From contig JAEBDY010000006.1 in NCBI GenBank assembly GCA_049997955.1, positions 186,001 through 250,000 of the forward strand: DNA of 64,000 nt. The letters are read 5' to 3'. This document shows, piece by piece, positions 19,546 through 29,620 of this stretch. How positions within the stretch are numbered: position 1 is the stretch's first letter; each line of letters opens with the position of its first letter. The translations under genes and the position numbers were made by a program. Under the pieces are notes generated by a model. That model saw only the letters and a list, made by a program, of their open reading frames with translations, searched no databases and was not told the DNA's origin. Source of the stretch: Umezawaea sp049997955 (GTDB lineage Bacteria > Actinomycetota > Actinomycetes > Mycobacteriales > Pseudonocardiaceae).

Positions 19546-19617
19546 CATTGGGACCCTGGTCACGGGGTGCTCCGTGCGAGGATTGGTCTACCGGCCGATC
19601 ATCCCAGGAGGAGCACA

Positions 19618-20676
19618 ATGGCGAGCTCGAACCCTTCCGAACGCCGTCGCGAAGCACCTGACCGCAACCTGGCGCTGGAATTGGTCCGGGTCACCGAGGC
19701 CGCGGCCATGGCCGCCGGGCGCTGGGTCGGCCGGGGTGACAAGAACGGCGGCGACGGCGCGGCCGTGGACGCCATGAGGAAGCTGATCCACACCGTGTCG
19801 ATGCGCGGTGTCGTCGTGATCGGCGAGGGCGAGAAGGACGAAGCGCCCATGCTCTACAACGGCGAAGAGGTCGGCAACGGCGACGGCCCGGACTGCGACG
19901 TGGCCGTGGACCCGATCGACGGCACCACCCTGATGGCCAAGGGCATGCCGAACGCGCTCGCGGTGCTCGCCGTCGCCGAACGCGGCGCGATGTTCGACCC
20001 GTCCGCCGTGTTCTACATGGAGAAGCTGGCCGTGGGCCCGGAAGCGGCGGACGTGATCGACATCACCGCCCCCATCGCGGAGAACATCCGCCGCGTGGCC
20101 AAGGCGAAGCACATCGAGGTGTCGGACGTGACGGTCTGCATCCTCGACAGGCCAAGGCACGAACACCTCGTGCACGACGTCCGGGAAGCGGGCGCACGCA
20201 TCCACTTCATCTCCGACGGCGACGTCGCGGGCGCGATCTCCGCGGCCCGCCCCGACACCGGCGTGGACCTGCTGGTCGGCATCGGCGGCACCCCGGAGGG
20301 CATCATCGCCGCGGCCGCCCTGAAGTGCATCGGCGGCGAGATCCAGGCAAAGCTCTGGCCGAAGGACGACGAGGAGCGCCAGAAGGCCATCGACGCGGGC
20401 CACGACCTGGACCGCGTGCTGACAACACGAGAACTGGTACGCGGCGACAACGTCTTCTTCTGCGCCACCGGCGTCACAGACGGCGACCTGCTGCGCGGCG
20501 TCCACTACCGCTCGGGCGGCTGCACAACCCAATCGATCGTAATGCGCTCGAAGTCAGGCACAGTGCGAATGATCGACGGCTTCCACAGGCTGACAAAACT
20601 GCGCGAATACTCCTCAGTGGACTTCGACCGCCTAGCGGAATCCGAAGCCGAACAACTCATCCCACCACTCCCCTAA
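19618..20676 (+). CDS. glpX: Class II fructose-1,6-bisphosphatase GlpX
   Basis: Gluconeogenic enzyme hydrolysing fructose 1,6-bisphosphate, 352 residues. The metal and phosphate motif DPIDGTT is at 98-104, [10 protein letters not shown] binds the second metal site, and [20 protein letters not shown] lies further on. AGGAGGAGCAC immediately precedes the ATG at 19618, fixing the start. In M. tuberculosis glpX (Rv1099c) is the sole FBPase and neighbours fumC; here an accessory block of about 6.6 kb separates glpX and fumC. Confidence 0.96.
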   Translation: MASSNPSERRREAPDRNLALELVRVTEAAAMAAGRWVGRGDKNGGDGAAVDAMRKLIHTVSMRGVVVIGEGEKDEAPMLYNGEEVGNGDGPDCDVAVDPIDGTTLMAKGMPNALAVLAVAERGAMFDPSAVFYMEKLAVGPEAADVIDITAPIAENIRRVAKAKHIEVSDVTVCILDRPRHEHLVHDVREAGARIHFISDGDVAGAISAARPDTGVDLLVGIGGTPEGIIAAAALKCIGGEIQAKLWPKDDEERQKAIDAGHDLDRVLTTRELVRGDNVFFCATGVTDGDLLRGVHYRSGGCTTQSIVMRSKSGTVRMIDGFHRLTKLREYSSVDFDRLAESEAEQLIPPLP

Positions 20677-20690
20677 CCACCAAAAGGCCC

Positions 20691-20735
20691 TAACCACAGC
20701 CCCTGACCACAGCCCCTGACCACAGCCCCTGACCA
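20691..20735. repeat. 13-bp tandem repeat, about 3.5 copies
   Basis: Three consecutive copies of a 13-base unit (TGACCACAGCCCC and its TAACCACAGCCCC variant) plus a partial copy, beginning fifteen bases after the glpX stop. The function is unknown; it may arise from slippage in C-rich DNA. Confidence 0.75.
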
Positions 20736-20762
20736 GCGAACTCAGGCAAGCGTCCTAAACCA

Positions 20763-20877
20763 GGGCCGATTTTACTTGGGGGATTCGACCCTTAAAATTG
20801 GTCGGGCTGCGGCTTCAGCACCTGCCGTTTTGGCCCGACAAAGGGTCGAATCGAGGGGCCCCAAGTCAAATCGGCCC
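20763..20877. repeat. 115-bp imperfect palindromic element
   Basis: Two 45-base arms, 20763-20807 and 20833-20877, are near reverse complements around a 25-base centre. Both ends read GGGCCGATTT, then A/G-CTTGGGG, then ATTCGACCCTT and GGTCGGGC or the complement. A transcript would fold into a long stem. The size and symmetry resemble miniature inverted-repeat or REP-type elements. No coding signals are credible here; the rest of 20677-21164 is C- and A-rich spacer without a gene. Confidence 0.75.
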
Positions 20878-21164
20878 CCACAACGCCACCCGCAGCCAGC
20901 ACTCACCCCGCTGGAACAACAGCCAAGCCCTCACCCCCACCAGCAGCCAGCCCTCAAGCCACCGGTACGACCAGCAAGCAGCCAGGCCCACGGCCCCCGC
21001 TCAACCGAGCCACCCACCCCTCTGCAACCGCTCCCCCCACCCTCCCTGTGAATAGTTAAGGACCCTTCACAGGCCGTGTGGGGGTGGTGACCATGTGAGA
21101 CATATCCCTAGTTTCCGATTCGTCCCCGGCAACCCTGCGCCGGAGACGGGAAGGAACGGAAACG

Positions 21165-21929
21165 ATGAGGGCACGTTCCCTGTTCACCGCGGTAGCCGTC
21201 GCACTCGGCATGGCTTTCGCCTCGATGGGCGCAGCGACGGCACAACCCCAGACCGATGGCGTCACACCGTTCATCGTCGGCGGCGGCAACGCCACCCAGG
21301 TCTACTCGTTCATGGTGTCCCTGCAGAACACCTCGGGTGGCCACTTCTGCGGTGGTTCGCTGATCAAGGCCAACTGGGTCGTCACGGCCAAGCACTGCGT
21401 CCAGGGCCGTTCGCCCGCTTCGACGCGGGCGCGCATCGGCACGACCAACCGGACCAGCGGCGGCACCCTGGCCTCCGCGAGCCGGATCGTCGTGCACCCG
21501 AGCGCCGACCTGGCGCTCGTCCAGCTGTCCACCTCGGTCACGCAGACCCCGGCGAGGATCTCGACCTCGTCCGGTGCCGTCGGCACCGCGACCCGCATCA
21601 TCGGGTGGGGCCAGACCTGCCCGTCGTCGGGTGGTTGTGGCGCCGCGCCGATCACGCTCCAGCAGCTCGACACGTCGATCGTGGCGGACAGCCGGTGCAG
21701 CGGCATCAGCGCGTCCACCGAGATCTGCACGAACAACACCGGTGGCAACAAGGGCGCCTGCTACGGCGACTCGGGCGGCCCGGAGATCAAGTCCGTCGGC
21801 GGTGTCTGGGAGCTCATCGGGGCCACCAGCCGCAGCGGTGGCGGCGCCACGTGCGCCACTGCCCCGTCGATCTACGTCGATGTGCCGGTGTTCCGCTCCT
21901 GGATCAGCGGGTACGCGGGCGCTGTCTAG
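21165..21929 (+). CDS. Secreted S1-family (chymotrypsin-like) serine protease
   Basis: A 254-residue secreted protease. A Sec signal peptide of about 26 residues (ends GAATAQ) is followed by a short propeptide and IVGGGNA, the expected activation site. The catalytic triad is His77 (VVTAKHC, with Lys where Ala is usual), Asp115 (SADLALVQL) and Ser203 (GDSGGP). The residue six before the serine is Gly rather than Asp, so trypsin-like specificity is not expected. Six or more cysteines suit disulfides. GGGAAGGAACGG precedes the ATG, and a small hairpin precedes that. Confidence 0.92.
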   Translation: MRARSLFTAVAVALGMAFASMGAATAQPQTDGVTPFIVGGGNATQVYSFMVSLQNTSGGHFCGGSLIKANWVVTAKHCVQGRSPASTRARIGTTNRTSGGTLASASRIVVHPSADLALVQLSTSVTQTPARISTSSGAVGTATRIIGWGQTCPSSGGCGAAPITLQQLDTSIVADSRCSGISASTEICTNNTGGNKGACYGDSGGPEIKSVGGVWELIGATSRSGGGATCATAPSIYVDVPVFRSWISGYAGAV

Positions 21930-21950
21930 CTTTTTGAGGTGACGCGCATG

Positions 21951-21987
21951 GTTGACCGCCTCCGGGGATACCCCGGAGGCGGTCAAC
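21951..21987. terminator. Hairpin terminator after the serine protease gene
   Basis: Perfect 17-base stem with an ATA loop: GTTGACCGCCTCCGGGG at 21951-21967 pairs with its complement ending at 21987. Only a weak pyrimidine run follows. Confidence 0.8.
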
Positions 21988-22041
21988 CTTTGTCGTCAGC
22001 CGCTCGTCTTGCTCCACGACGGGGCTAACAAGGAGTGGTGG

Positions 22042-22545
22042 ATGCGCGTTCTTCTCTTGGTCGCAACGGCTTTGCTCGTTTCGGCGTGCGGTCAGCAAGT
22101 GCCTTTCTCGGCGCCTGCCACAACCACCCCCACAACTGCTGCGGCGACCGAGGCGCCTCTGCCGCCGCAGCCCGCGGCGCCGCGCGTGCCGGTCAACCCC
22201 TGCTCCATCACCGACGGCGCCTGCGTCCGGCTGTCCACGTCGGAGAGCTGGCTGATCACCGGTGGCGCCATCGCCTACGGCCCGGTGCCGTCCGCGTTCG
22301 GCATGGCGGGGTACGAGACGCCGACCGGTGACTTCCAGGTGCTGCACAAGGTCGAGCACGACTGGAGCGTGCCGTACGACCAGCCGATGCCGTTCTCCGT
22401 GTACTTCCGCGACGACGGCATCGCGTTCCACCAGGGCGACCTCGCCCCGGCCTCGTCGCACGGCTGCGTGCACCTGGCCGAGGACGCTGCGGCGAAGTTC
22501 TTCGACTTCCTCCAGCCCGGCGCGCGCGTCCAGGTCATCGCTTAG
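22042..22545 (+). CDS. L,D-transpeptidase (YkuD) lipoprotein, copy 1
   Basis: Cell-envelope lipoprotein of 167 residues. The lipobox is LLVSACG near residues 11-17, followed by a Pro/Thr-rich linker and a compact YkuD domain with the catalytic SHGCVHL. The histidine of FHQGDL lies only about eight residues before the SHGC, shorter than the HX14-17(S/T)HGC consensus. Two cysteines in NPCSITDGAC could form a disulfide. The enzyme class crosslinks peptidoglycan stems 3-3 or attaches proteins. AAGGAG precedes the ATG. It is the first of three tandem paralogues. Confidence 0.82.
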   Translation: MRVLLLVATALLVSACGQQVPFSAPATTTPTTAAATEAPLPPQPAAPRVPVNPCSITDGACVRLSTSESWLITGGAIAYGPVPSAFGMAGYETPTGDFQVLHKVEHDWSVPYDQPMPFSVYFRDDGIAFHQGDLAPASSHGCVHLAEDAAAKFFDFLQPGARVQVIA

Positions 22546-22632
22546 GCGTCCCCCATTCGTTATCGGGGCCGGGCAACCACGGTCACGTGACGGGCGTCTC
22601 TCCCCTTGACACGACGATCAGGGGGTCCGGAG

Positions 22633-23214
22633 ATGCGCGTTCTCCTAGTACTGGCAACGGCGTTGCTCGTCACCGCGGGCTGCGCGAGCGGTGAACGGAC
22701 CGGGGCGGCGGCACCGCCCGCCGTCGAGGTCTCGGCATCCTCGGCGGCGGGCAGTGCCCCGGCTCCGTCCTCCGAGACCCCGCCGCCCGCTCCCTCCACG
22801 TCGTCGGAGGCTCCGCCCCCGCCGCAGCCCGCGCCGCCGCCCCCGCCCGTCCAGGTCGCGGGCACGCCGTGCGACATCACCAACGGCGCGTGCGTGGAGC
22901 TGTCGACCCAGCAGACGTGGCTCATCAGCAACGGCGCGGTGTCCTACGGTCCCGTCCCGATCACCTCGGGCCGTCCCGGCTACAACACGCCCGTCGGCTA
23001 CTTCCCGGTGCTGCACAAGGTTCGCCACGAGGTCAGCCGCCCGTACAACAACGCGCCCATGCCGTACTCGGTGTACTTCACCAGCTACGGCATCGCGTTC
23101 CACGAGGGCAGCCTGGTGGAGGCGTCGCACGGCTGCATCCACCTGTCCCAGGAGGCCGCGGCGACGTACTTCGACTTCCTCCAGTCGGGCCAGCAGGTTC
23201 AGGTCGCCCCGTAG
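22633..23214 (+). CDS. L,D-transpeptidase (YkuD) lipoprotein, copy 2
   Basis: Paralogue of 193 residues with the lipobox LLVTAGC, then about 45 residues of Pro/Ser/Ala linker and the same compact catalytic domain, with FHEGSLVEASHGCIHL holding the active cysteine and CDITNGAC holding the paired cysteines. The long extracellular linker suggests reach into the wall. The ATG at 22633 begins the same MRVLL signal as copy 1; an upstream in-frame start at 22606 is less likely. It starts 87 bases after copy 1 ends. Confidence 0.82.
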   Translation: MRVLLVLATALLVTAGCASGERTGAAAPPAVEVSASSAAGSAPAPSSETPPPAPSTSSEAPPPPQPAPPPPPVQVAGTPCDITNGACVELSTQQTWLISNGAVSYGPVPITSGRPGYNTPVGYFPVLHKVRHEVSRPYNNAPMPYSVYFTSYGIAFHEGSLVEASHGCIHLSQEAAATYFDFLQSGQQVQVAP

Positions 23215-23272
23215 ATCGGGTGGTTGCATGATCCGTCCCGTGGGTACCCGACGGGATGAGGGGTGATTCGAG

Positions 23273-23701
23273 ATGAAGACACTCGGCACTGTTATCGCTG
23301 CAACGGCCTTGGCTCTCGGCTTCGCGATTCCCGCGCAGGCGGCGGCCGCCGACTCCCCCTGTTCCATCACAGAGGGCGCTTGTCTGCGGCTGTCCACCAA
23401 CGAGGCCTGGCTCATCTACAACGGTTCCGCCAGCTACGGTCCCGTTCCCGTCACGCACGGCAGGGCGGGTTACGAGACCCCGGTCGGCACGTTCCCCGTC
23501 CTGCGCAAGGTTCGGGACGACTGGAGCGTGCCCTACAACGCGCCGATGCCGTACTCGACGTACTTCACGTCCGACGGCATCGCGTTCCACGAGGGCAGCC
23601 TGAGCGAGTTGTCGCACGGCTGCGTCCACCTGTCGAACGAGGCCGCCGTGGTCTTCTTCGACAACCTGCTCGTCGGTGAGCAGGTCCAGGTGGTCCCGTA
23701 G
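23273..23701 (+). CDS. L,D-transpeptidase (YkuD), secreted, copy 3
   Basis: Third paralogue, 142 residues. Instead of a lipobox it has a cleavable Sec signal ending IPAQAAAA, so it should be released or wall-bound rather than lipid-anchored. The domain again has CSITEGAC and FHEGSLSELSHGCVHL. Start ATG 23273 follows GAGGGGTGATTCGAG. The three copies differ mainly in how they are anchored, suggesting duplication followed by change of location. Confidence 0.82.
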   Translation: MKTLGTVIAATALALGFAIPAQAAAADSPCSITEGACLRLSTNEAWLIYNGSASYGPVPVTHGRAGYETPVGTFPVLRKVRDDWSVPYNAPMPYSTYFTSDGIAFHEGSLSELSHGCVHLSNEAAVVFFDNLLVGEQVQVVP

Positions 23702-23720
23702 CGCAGGACCGTCCCAACAG

Positions 23721-23765
23721 GACGAGCGGGTCGCCCGGCTGGTCGAGCCGGGCGGCCCGCTCGTC
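23721..23765. terminator. Hairpin terminator after the L,D-transpeptidase trio
   Basis: Twenty-base stem starting GACGAGCGGG at 23721 and ending CCCGCTCGTC at 23765, loop GGTCG, one G-T pair. It overlaps the stop of the convergent zinc-finger gene and may serve both. Confidence 0.8.
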
Positions 23766-23970
23766 AGTTCCGCGGCCACGGCAGGATCCCGGCCTCACGC
23801 CGCCACACCGCGTCGCACACCGCGCACGTCGGCCAGCAGTTCTTGTGCCCCCACGGGTCTCGCGGCGGCTCCACCGGATCCCCGCACAACGTCTGCCCCG
23901 ACTCGCCCGCCCCCAGAGCTGCCGACACCGCGTGACGGCGCCCGCAGTGGGGCAACCACTTGAACGTCAT
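23764..23970 (-). CDS. Small zinc-finger protein of the XRE/DUF397 neighbourhood
   Basis: A 68-residue protein with His and Cys ligands arranged as WLPHCGRRHAV, TLCGDP and WPTCAVCDAVWRRE. This kind of short zinc-ribbon protein is commonly encoded beside DUF5753-type XRE regulators and DUF397 proteins in Pseudonocardiales. It starts 103 bases from the regulator gene on the opposite strand. Its role is unknown; DNA or protein binding is plausible from the fold. Confidence 0.7.
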   Translation of the reverse strand: MTFKWLPHCGRRHAVSAALGAGESGQTLCGDPVEPPRDPWGHKNCWPTCAVCDAVWRREAGILPWPRN

Positions 23971-24073
23971 GCCTTGGACGCTGACCGTTGGAAGGGCTCC
24001 AAGGACCCGCCTGTTCGGGCGAACTCCGCGCTGGTTCCCGGTTCACGCCGGCGGCGAGCCCTACCGTCGTCCC

Positions 24074-24916
24074 ATGCCACGGAGACTGTCCACGGTGCGG
24101 GGCCGCGAACTGGGCGAAGGCCTGCGCAAGGCCGTGGGGACCGCCAACCTGAACGGCCGCGAACTGGCGGGCATGCTCGGCTGGGACCCGGCCAAGCTCT
24201 CGGACCTGCTCAACGGCAAGGGCGGCGTCACGGAACTGGAGGTCGCCCACCTCCTGGGCGTCTGCCGCACCCCGGTGGCCGAACGCGACCACCTGCTGGC
24301 CCTCTACCGCGAGGCCAACGCCAGGGGTTGGTGGCAGCAGCACGGCTCCCGCCTGCCGATCCAGCTGCGCACCCTCATCGACCACGAGAACGCCGCCACG
24401 GAGATCATCGGCTGGCACATGAACCTTCTGCCTGGCTTGCTCCAGACCTCGGACTACATGCGGGCGGTGATCCTGTCCTGGCCGACCATCCCAGCGGCCG
24501 AGGTGGAAGGTCGCATCAAGGCCCGCCTCGCGAGGCACGAGGTCTTCAACGGTCGGCGTCAGTTCACCTTCCTCATCCACGAACAAGCTCTCCGGCTCCC
24601 CGTGGGTGGACCCGCGGTCATGTCCGAGCAACTCCACCACCTGCTCCGCATGTCCGTCCGCCCCTACATCTCACTGCGAGTCGTGCCCACCTCGATCGGT
24701 GCCCACGCGGGTCTGGCCGGGTCCTTCACCCTCATGCGGTTCACCGGTATCCAGCCGGTCGTCTTCGTCGAAACCGAGAACTCCAGCCTGTTCGTCGAGG
24801 ACAAGGCCCCGGTCACCGGCTACCAGACCGTGTTGGGATCACTCGATCGCTCGGCCTTGGATGAGGAACAATCGCGAAGGCTGATCGCATCGATGTCTGA
24901 GGAGCTTCGCGGATGA
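24074..24916 (+). CDS. XRE-family regulator with DUF5753 domain
   Basis: A 280-residue regulator. The N-terminal helix-turn-helix covers about residues 5-65 (GRELAGMLGWDPAKLSDLLN), followed by the DUF5753 sensor-like domain with the family hallmark LPGLLQTSDYMRAVI. These proteins act with DUF397 partners in actinomycete development and antibiotic control (compare BldB- and AbaA-linked pairs in Streptomyces). The ATG at 24074 begins MPRRLSTVRG. The stop overlaps the DUF397 start by four bases. Confidence 0.9.
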   Translation: MPRRLSTVRGRELGEGLRKAVGTANLNGRELAGMLGWDPAKLSDLLNGKGGVTELEVAHLLGVCRTPVAERDHLLALYREANARGWWQQHGSRLPIQLRTLIDHENAATEIIGWHMNLLPGLLQTSDYMRAVILSWPTIPAAEVEGRIKARLARHEVFNGRRQFTFLIHEQALRLPVGGPAVMSEQLHHLLRMSVRPYISLRVVPTSIGAHAGLAGSFTLMRFTGIQPVVFVETENSSLFVEDKAPVTGYQTVLGSLDRSALDEEQSRRLIASMSEELRG

Positions 24917-25083
24917 CCACATGGCGCAAGAGCACCTACAGTCCCAACGCCAACGACTGCGTGGAGGTCGGTCGAGGCATCGGTATCCGGGACAGCAAGT
25001 CCACCGGGCACCTGCCCGTGGCGGCTCCCGCGTGGTCGACCTTCCTCGCGGCCGTCAAGGCGGACGGCTTCCGGTGCCGCTGA
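24913..25083 (+). CDS. DUF397-domain protein
   Basis: A 56-residue protein starting MTTWRKSTYSPNANDCVEV with the central IGIRDSKS and the C-terminal WSTFLAAVKAD, the complete DUF397 pattern. Its ATG overlaps the regulator stop (ATGA), and it runs a few codons past the GTG used by the following phosphotransferase gene. Such partners probably bind or modulate the XRE protein. Confidence 0.92.
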   Translation: MTTWRKSTYSPNANDCVEVGRGIGIRDSKSTGHLPVAAPAWSTFLAAVKADGFRCR

Positions 25084-25979
25084 CCTTCGACACCCTCACC
25101 AAAGCGGGCCAGACCCGCCGCCTGAAGAACGTGGCCACCCTCGCCCTGGCCGAGTACGACATCCGGGTCCCCCACCTGACCCTGCTGCCCAACGGCTGGA
25201 ACACCAACTTCCGCGTGGGCGAGGACCACGTCCTGCGCATCCGCTCCACCAGCGCCGAGTTCGCCGAGGCGGAAACCGCCTGGCTGACCGCGTTGGCGGA
25301 GGACACGGCCCTGGGCGTCCCGGAACCCGTGCCCACCCGCACCGGCGGCCACGTCACCACCATCACCACCGACGACGTCCCCGGCCCGAGGACGTGCGTC
25401 CTCTACCGCTGGGTCGAGGGCAGGTTCGCGAAGACCCCCACCCCGCTCCAGGCCCGCAAGGTCGGCGAGTTCACCGCCCACCTGCAGAACCACGGCAGCA
25501 CCATGCCGGAACTGGCCCGCAACCGCGTGGACACCCTGCCCGCCAACGCCCCTGAGTTGGCGGCCCTGCACTCCCCGGAAGCAGCGGCCCTCTTCGAGAA
25601 GGCCATCGCCCGCATCAACACCACGCGGAGCGCCCTCACCGCCGAGGGCTTGATCCACGCCGACCTGCACCAGGAGAACTTCCTCTTCCACCACGGCGAA
25701 GTGCGGGCCATCGACTTCGACGACTGCGGCTACGGCCCCCACCTCTACGACCTCGCCACCACCATCAGCGAACTCGACAACCCGGCCCTCCGCCCCCACC
25801 TGCTGGCCGGCTACCGCTCCGTGAACCCCTTGGACGACGAGGAGGCCATCGAGGACCTGCTCCTCCTGCGCCACCTGCAACTCACGACCTGGGTGGTCCA
25901 GGAACGCCACACCCCCCGGTTCCGCCCCACGTGGCAAACCACCCTGGCCCGCACGGTGGACCGCCTCCGCGCGCTCTAG
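25074..25979 (+). CDS. Aminoglycoside/choline-kinase-like phosphotransferase
   Basis: A 301-residue kinase-fold protein of the APH/choline kinase group. The catalytic loop [13 protein letters not shown] and the metal-binding IDFDDCGYG are intact. The ATP-binding N-lobe contains [16 protein letters not shown]. Real substrates of this broad family include aminoglycosides, choline, homoserine and fructosamine, and nothing selects among them. The GTG at 25074 lies inside the DUF397 gene (ten-base overlap), so it is probably cotranscribed with the regulator. It ends against the convergent remnant, overlapping by four bases. Confidence 0.85.
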   Translation: MPLTFDTLTKAGQTRRLKNVATLALAEYDIRVPHLTLLPNGWNTNFRVGEDHVLRIRSTSAEFAEAETAWLTALAEDTALGVPEPVPTRTGGHVTTITTDDVPGPRTCVLYRWVEGRFAKTPTPLQARKVGEFTAHLQNHGSTMPELARNRVDTLPANAPELAALHSPEAAALFEKAIARINTTRSALTAEGLIHADLHQENFLFHHGEVRAIDFDDCGYGPHLYDLATTISELDNPALRPHLLAGYRSVNPLDDEEAIEDLLLLRHLQLTTWVVQERHTPRFRPTWQTTLARTVDRLRAL

Positions 25980-26192
25980 ACCTCGCGCTCAACCCCGTCC
26001 GCGACACCGAAGAACTCATCAGCTTCCCGGCGCATCGCCTGGTGGTCGACCGCGGGCAGCAGCCGATGCCGTGCCACCAACTCCTCCGCCGTGATGCTCC
26101 GCCGCCCACAGGATCGGTTCATCCGCACCCGAGTAGATGCCGCGAACGGCGTCCTCTCGGAAACTCCCGTCGGCGAAGGCTTTCGGTGGCAC
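25976..26192 (-). pseudogene. Frameshifted small gene of unknown family
   Basis: Two minus-strand frames each look coding over adjacent halves. From the GTG at 26192 the first gives [20 protein letters not shown] then EPILWAAE; a plus-one shift near the GAGCATC at about 26093 joins [20 protein letters not shown] and [19 protein letters not shown], ending at TAG. Both halves have GC-rich third positions. Without a shift the second half is a 48-codon frame from ATG 26122. Either the gene is broken or there is a sequencing error. No family is recognised. Confidence 0.4.
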
Positions 26193-26230
26193 CGGAAAAC
26201 CGTAGTCGCCGGTGCGCCACCACGATCGGG

Positions 26231-27196
26231 TCAGCCCTCGTTGCTCGAATGCCCCGGGAACAGGTGCGCCGCCGGGTTGAGCGCCACCGCGATGTTGTTC
26301 ACCGCCGTGGCCGCCTCGCCGAACCCGGTGGCGATCAGCTTCACCTTCCCCGGATACGCCGCCACGTCCCCGGCCGCGTAGACCAGCGGCCGCTGCGTCC
26401 GCATCGTCGTGTCGACCGACACCGCCCGGTGGTCCAGTTCCAGCCCCCACGACTCGATCGGCCCCAGGTCGGCCGTGAAGCCGAGCGCCGCCACGACGGC
26501 CTGCGCGGGCAGGACCTTCACGTCGCCGGACTTGACCTTGACCTCCACCTCGGCCAACGACGGCGCGCCCCGCAGGGCCGTCACCTCGGCGTCGGTGATG
26601 ATCTCCACGCCCAGCTCCCGCACCGCTCGCACGGTCGGCGGGTGCGCCCGGAAGTTCGCCCGCCGGTGCACCACGGTCACGCTGGCCGCGATCGGGTGCA
26701 GCGCCAGCGCCCAGTCGAACGCCGAGTCGCCGCCGCCGACGATCACGACGTGCTGGGCGGCGTGCGTGGCCAGCGACGGCACGAAGTGCACCATCCCGCG
26801 CCCGAGCCAGTCGGTGCCCGCGGGCAGCGGTCGGGGCTGGAACTCGCCCATTCCCGCGGTGATCAGCACCGCGCCCGCGTTGACGACGGTCCCGTCCGCC
26901 AGGCCGACGTGCAGCCGGTCGTCCACAGTGGACAACGTCCGGGCCTGGCGGCCGAGCAGGTACCGCGGTTTCCACTGCGCGGCCTGCTCGACCAGCGCGT
27001 TGACCAGGTCCCGTCCGCGCACCGCGGGGAACCCGGCCACGTCGAAGATCATCTTCTCCGGGTACATCGCGGTGACCTGGCCGCCCGCTTCCGGCAGCGC
27101 GTCGACCAGTGCGACGGACAGGTCCCGGAACCCCGCGTAGTAGGCCCCGAACAGGCCCGTGGGACCGGCTCCCACGATCAACAGATCGACATCCAT
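26231..27196 (-). CDS. Thioredoxin-reductase-like ferredoxin/flavodoxin-NADP reductase
   Basis: A 321-residue flavoprotein. The FAD-binding GAGPTG lies at 9-14, the NADPH-binding GGGDSA at 154-159 and the second FAD motif AAGDVAAYPGK near 271. The CxxC redox pair of thioredoxin reductase is absent, which, with GGQVTAMYPEK, places it in the ferredoxin-NADP reductase 2 group. It transfers electrons between NADPH and ferredoxin, flavodoxin or P450 systems. The gene is divergent from fumC with about 100 bases between starts. Confidence 0.9.
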   Translation of the reverse strand: MDVDLLIVGAGPTGLFGAYYAGFRDLSVALVDALPEAGGQVTAMYPEKMIFDVAGFPAVRGRDLVNALVEQAAQWKPRYLLGRQARTLSTVDDRLHVGLADGTVVNAGAVLITAGMGEFQPRPLPAGTDWLGRGMVHFVPSLATHAAQHVVIVGGGDSAFDWALALHPIAASVTVVHRRANFRAHPPTVRAVRELGVEIITDAEVTALRGAPSLAEVEVKVKSGDVKVLPAQAVVAALGFTADLGPIESWGLELDHRAVSVDTTMRTQRPLVYAAGDVAAYPGKVKLIATGFGEAATAVNNIAVALNPAAHLFPGHSSNEG

Positions 27197-27299
27197 GGGT
27201 CAAACCCCTCTGCCAGTGGTGGGTGGCAGTGCAGGGATTCGACCTTAGGTGCTCAACGCCACCGTGCCCAGATCCCCCTACGGGGACAAACTGGTGACC

Positions 27300-28694
<1,395 letters not shown>

Positions 28695-28695
28695 C

Positions 28696-29574
28696 TCACG
28701 GCGCGGGCACGGGTTCCACCGTGCCCGCGCGCGCTCGTACCCGGCTGGACGACAGGCCGACGACGCACCCGACCGCGACGACAGCCGCGCCCACCAGTCC
28801 GAGCACCTTGAACTCCTGCGCTCCCAGGGCGACCGACACGACCAGCCCGGAGATCGGCATCAGTCCGATGAGGACTCCCGCGCGGTCCGCGCCGAGCCTG
28901 CCGACCGCGAAGTACCAGAGCCCGCCCGCGACCGCGGTGAGGACCACCCCCAACGTGACCAGCGCGACGCCCTCCCGCACGGTCGGCGCCTGCCAGCCGC
29001 CCGCGAACGTGCCGATCACCGCGCCCACCGCGCCCGCGACCAGGCAGCACCACGTCGCCACGGCCACCCCGCCCAGCCTGCGCACCACACCCACGGCGAA
29101 CAGCGTGAACGCCGTTTCACCCACCAGCGCGAGCGAGGCGAGCAGCAGTCCCGGCCCGTGCCACGCCCCACCGCCGGACAGCACGACCACGCCGAGCGCC
29201 ACGATCCCCGCGCCCGCCACCGTCATCGCGGACCGCTTCCGGCTCGCCAGCGCGAGCACCACCGGCGCGCCGCCGAGCATCGCGGCCACGAAACCGGGCT
29301 CGGCGTAGCGCTGCGCGTACAGCAGGGCGGCGGTGAACCCGAGCATCCCGAACGCCACGAGCGCCAGCAGCGCGGGCACGTCGCCGAGCTTCGGGAGCAC
29401 CGGGCGCTGACCGCGGGCGAGCGTCCACAGCAGCAGCACGAGCCCGCTCAACGTGTACCGCATCGCCTGCCCGGTGAACAGCGGGTAGTCCTGGAGCATG
29501 CCGGTGACCGGCACCGACGCCCCGACGATGATGGCGGCGGACACCCCTGACGCCACCGCGAGTCGACTGGTCAT
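28696..29574 (-). CDS. EamA-family (DMT) transporter
   Basis: A 292-residue protein with ten hydrophobic helices in two EamA repeats, typical of drug/metabolite transporters (for example LALVAFGMLGFTAALLYAQR in the first and GVVLTAVAGGLWYFAVGRLG in the second). The ATG at 29574 is 46 bases from the divergent MocR regulator, a pairing seen for exporters of amino acids, pyridoxal compounds or related metabolites. Its stop nearly touches the convergent fumC stop. Confidence 0.88.
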   Translation of the reverse strand: MTSRLAVASGVSAAIIVGASVPVTGMLQDYPLFTGQAMRYTLSGLVLLLWTLARGQRPVLPKLGDVPALLALVAFGMLGFTAALLYAQRYAEPGFVAAMLGGAPVVLALASRKRSAMTVAGAGIVALGVVVLSGGGAWHGPGLLLASLALVGETAFTLFAVGVVRRLGGVAVATWCCLVAGAVGAVIGTFAGGWQAPTVREGVALVTLGVVLTAVAGGLWYFAVGRLGADRAGVLIGLMPISGLVVSVALGAQEFKVLGLVGAAVVAVGCVVGLSSSRVRARAGTVEPVPAP

Positions 29575-29620
29575 GCCGACAGCGTGCCCGCCCGGTGGCA
29601 CAGGTTTAAGCTCCACTTCC

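Noticed and set aside
20776..21055. Two overlapping Pro/Gln/Ser-rich plus-strand frames of about 85-91 codons
   Set aside because: They begin inside the palindromic element, have unusual codon use, no ribosome site, and read C-rich spacer.
21060..21164. A possible riboswitch before the serine protease gene (CCCGGCAACCCTGCGCCGG)
   Set aside because: Only a short hairpin is evident; it does not match any riboswitch consensus that I know.
23721..23765. An attachment site at the hairpin between the transpeptidases and the zinc-finger gene
   Set aside because: There is no tRNA, integrase or matching direct repeat; the dyad position fits a terminator.
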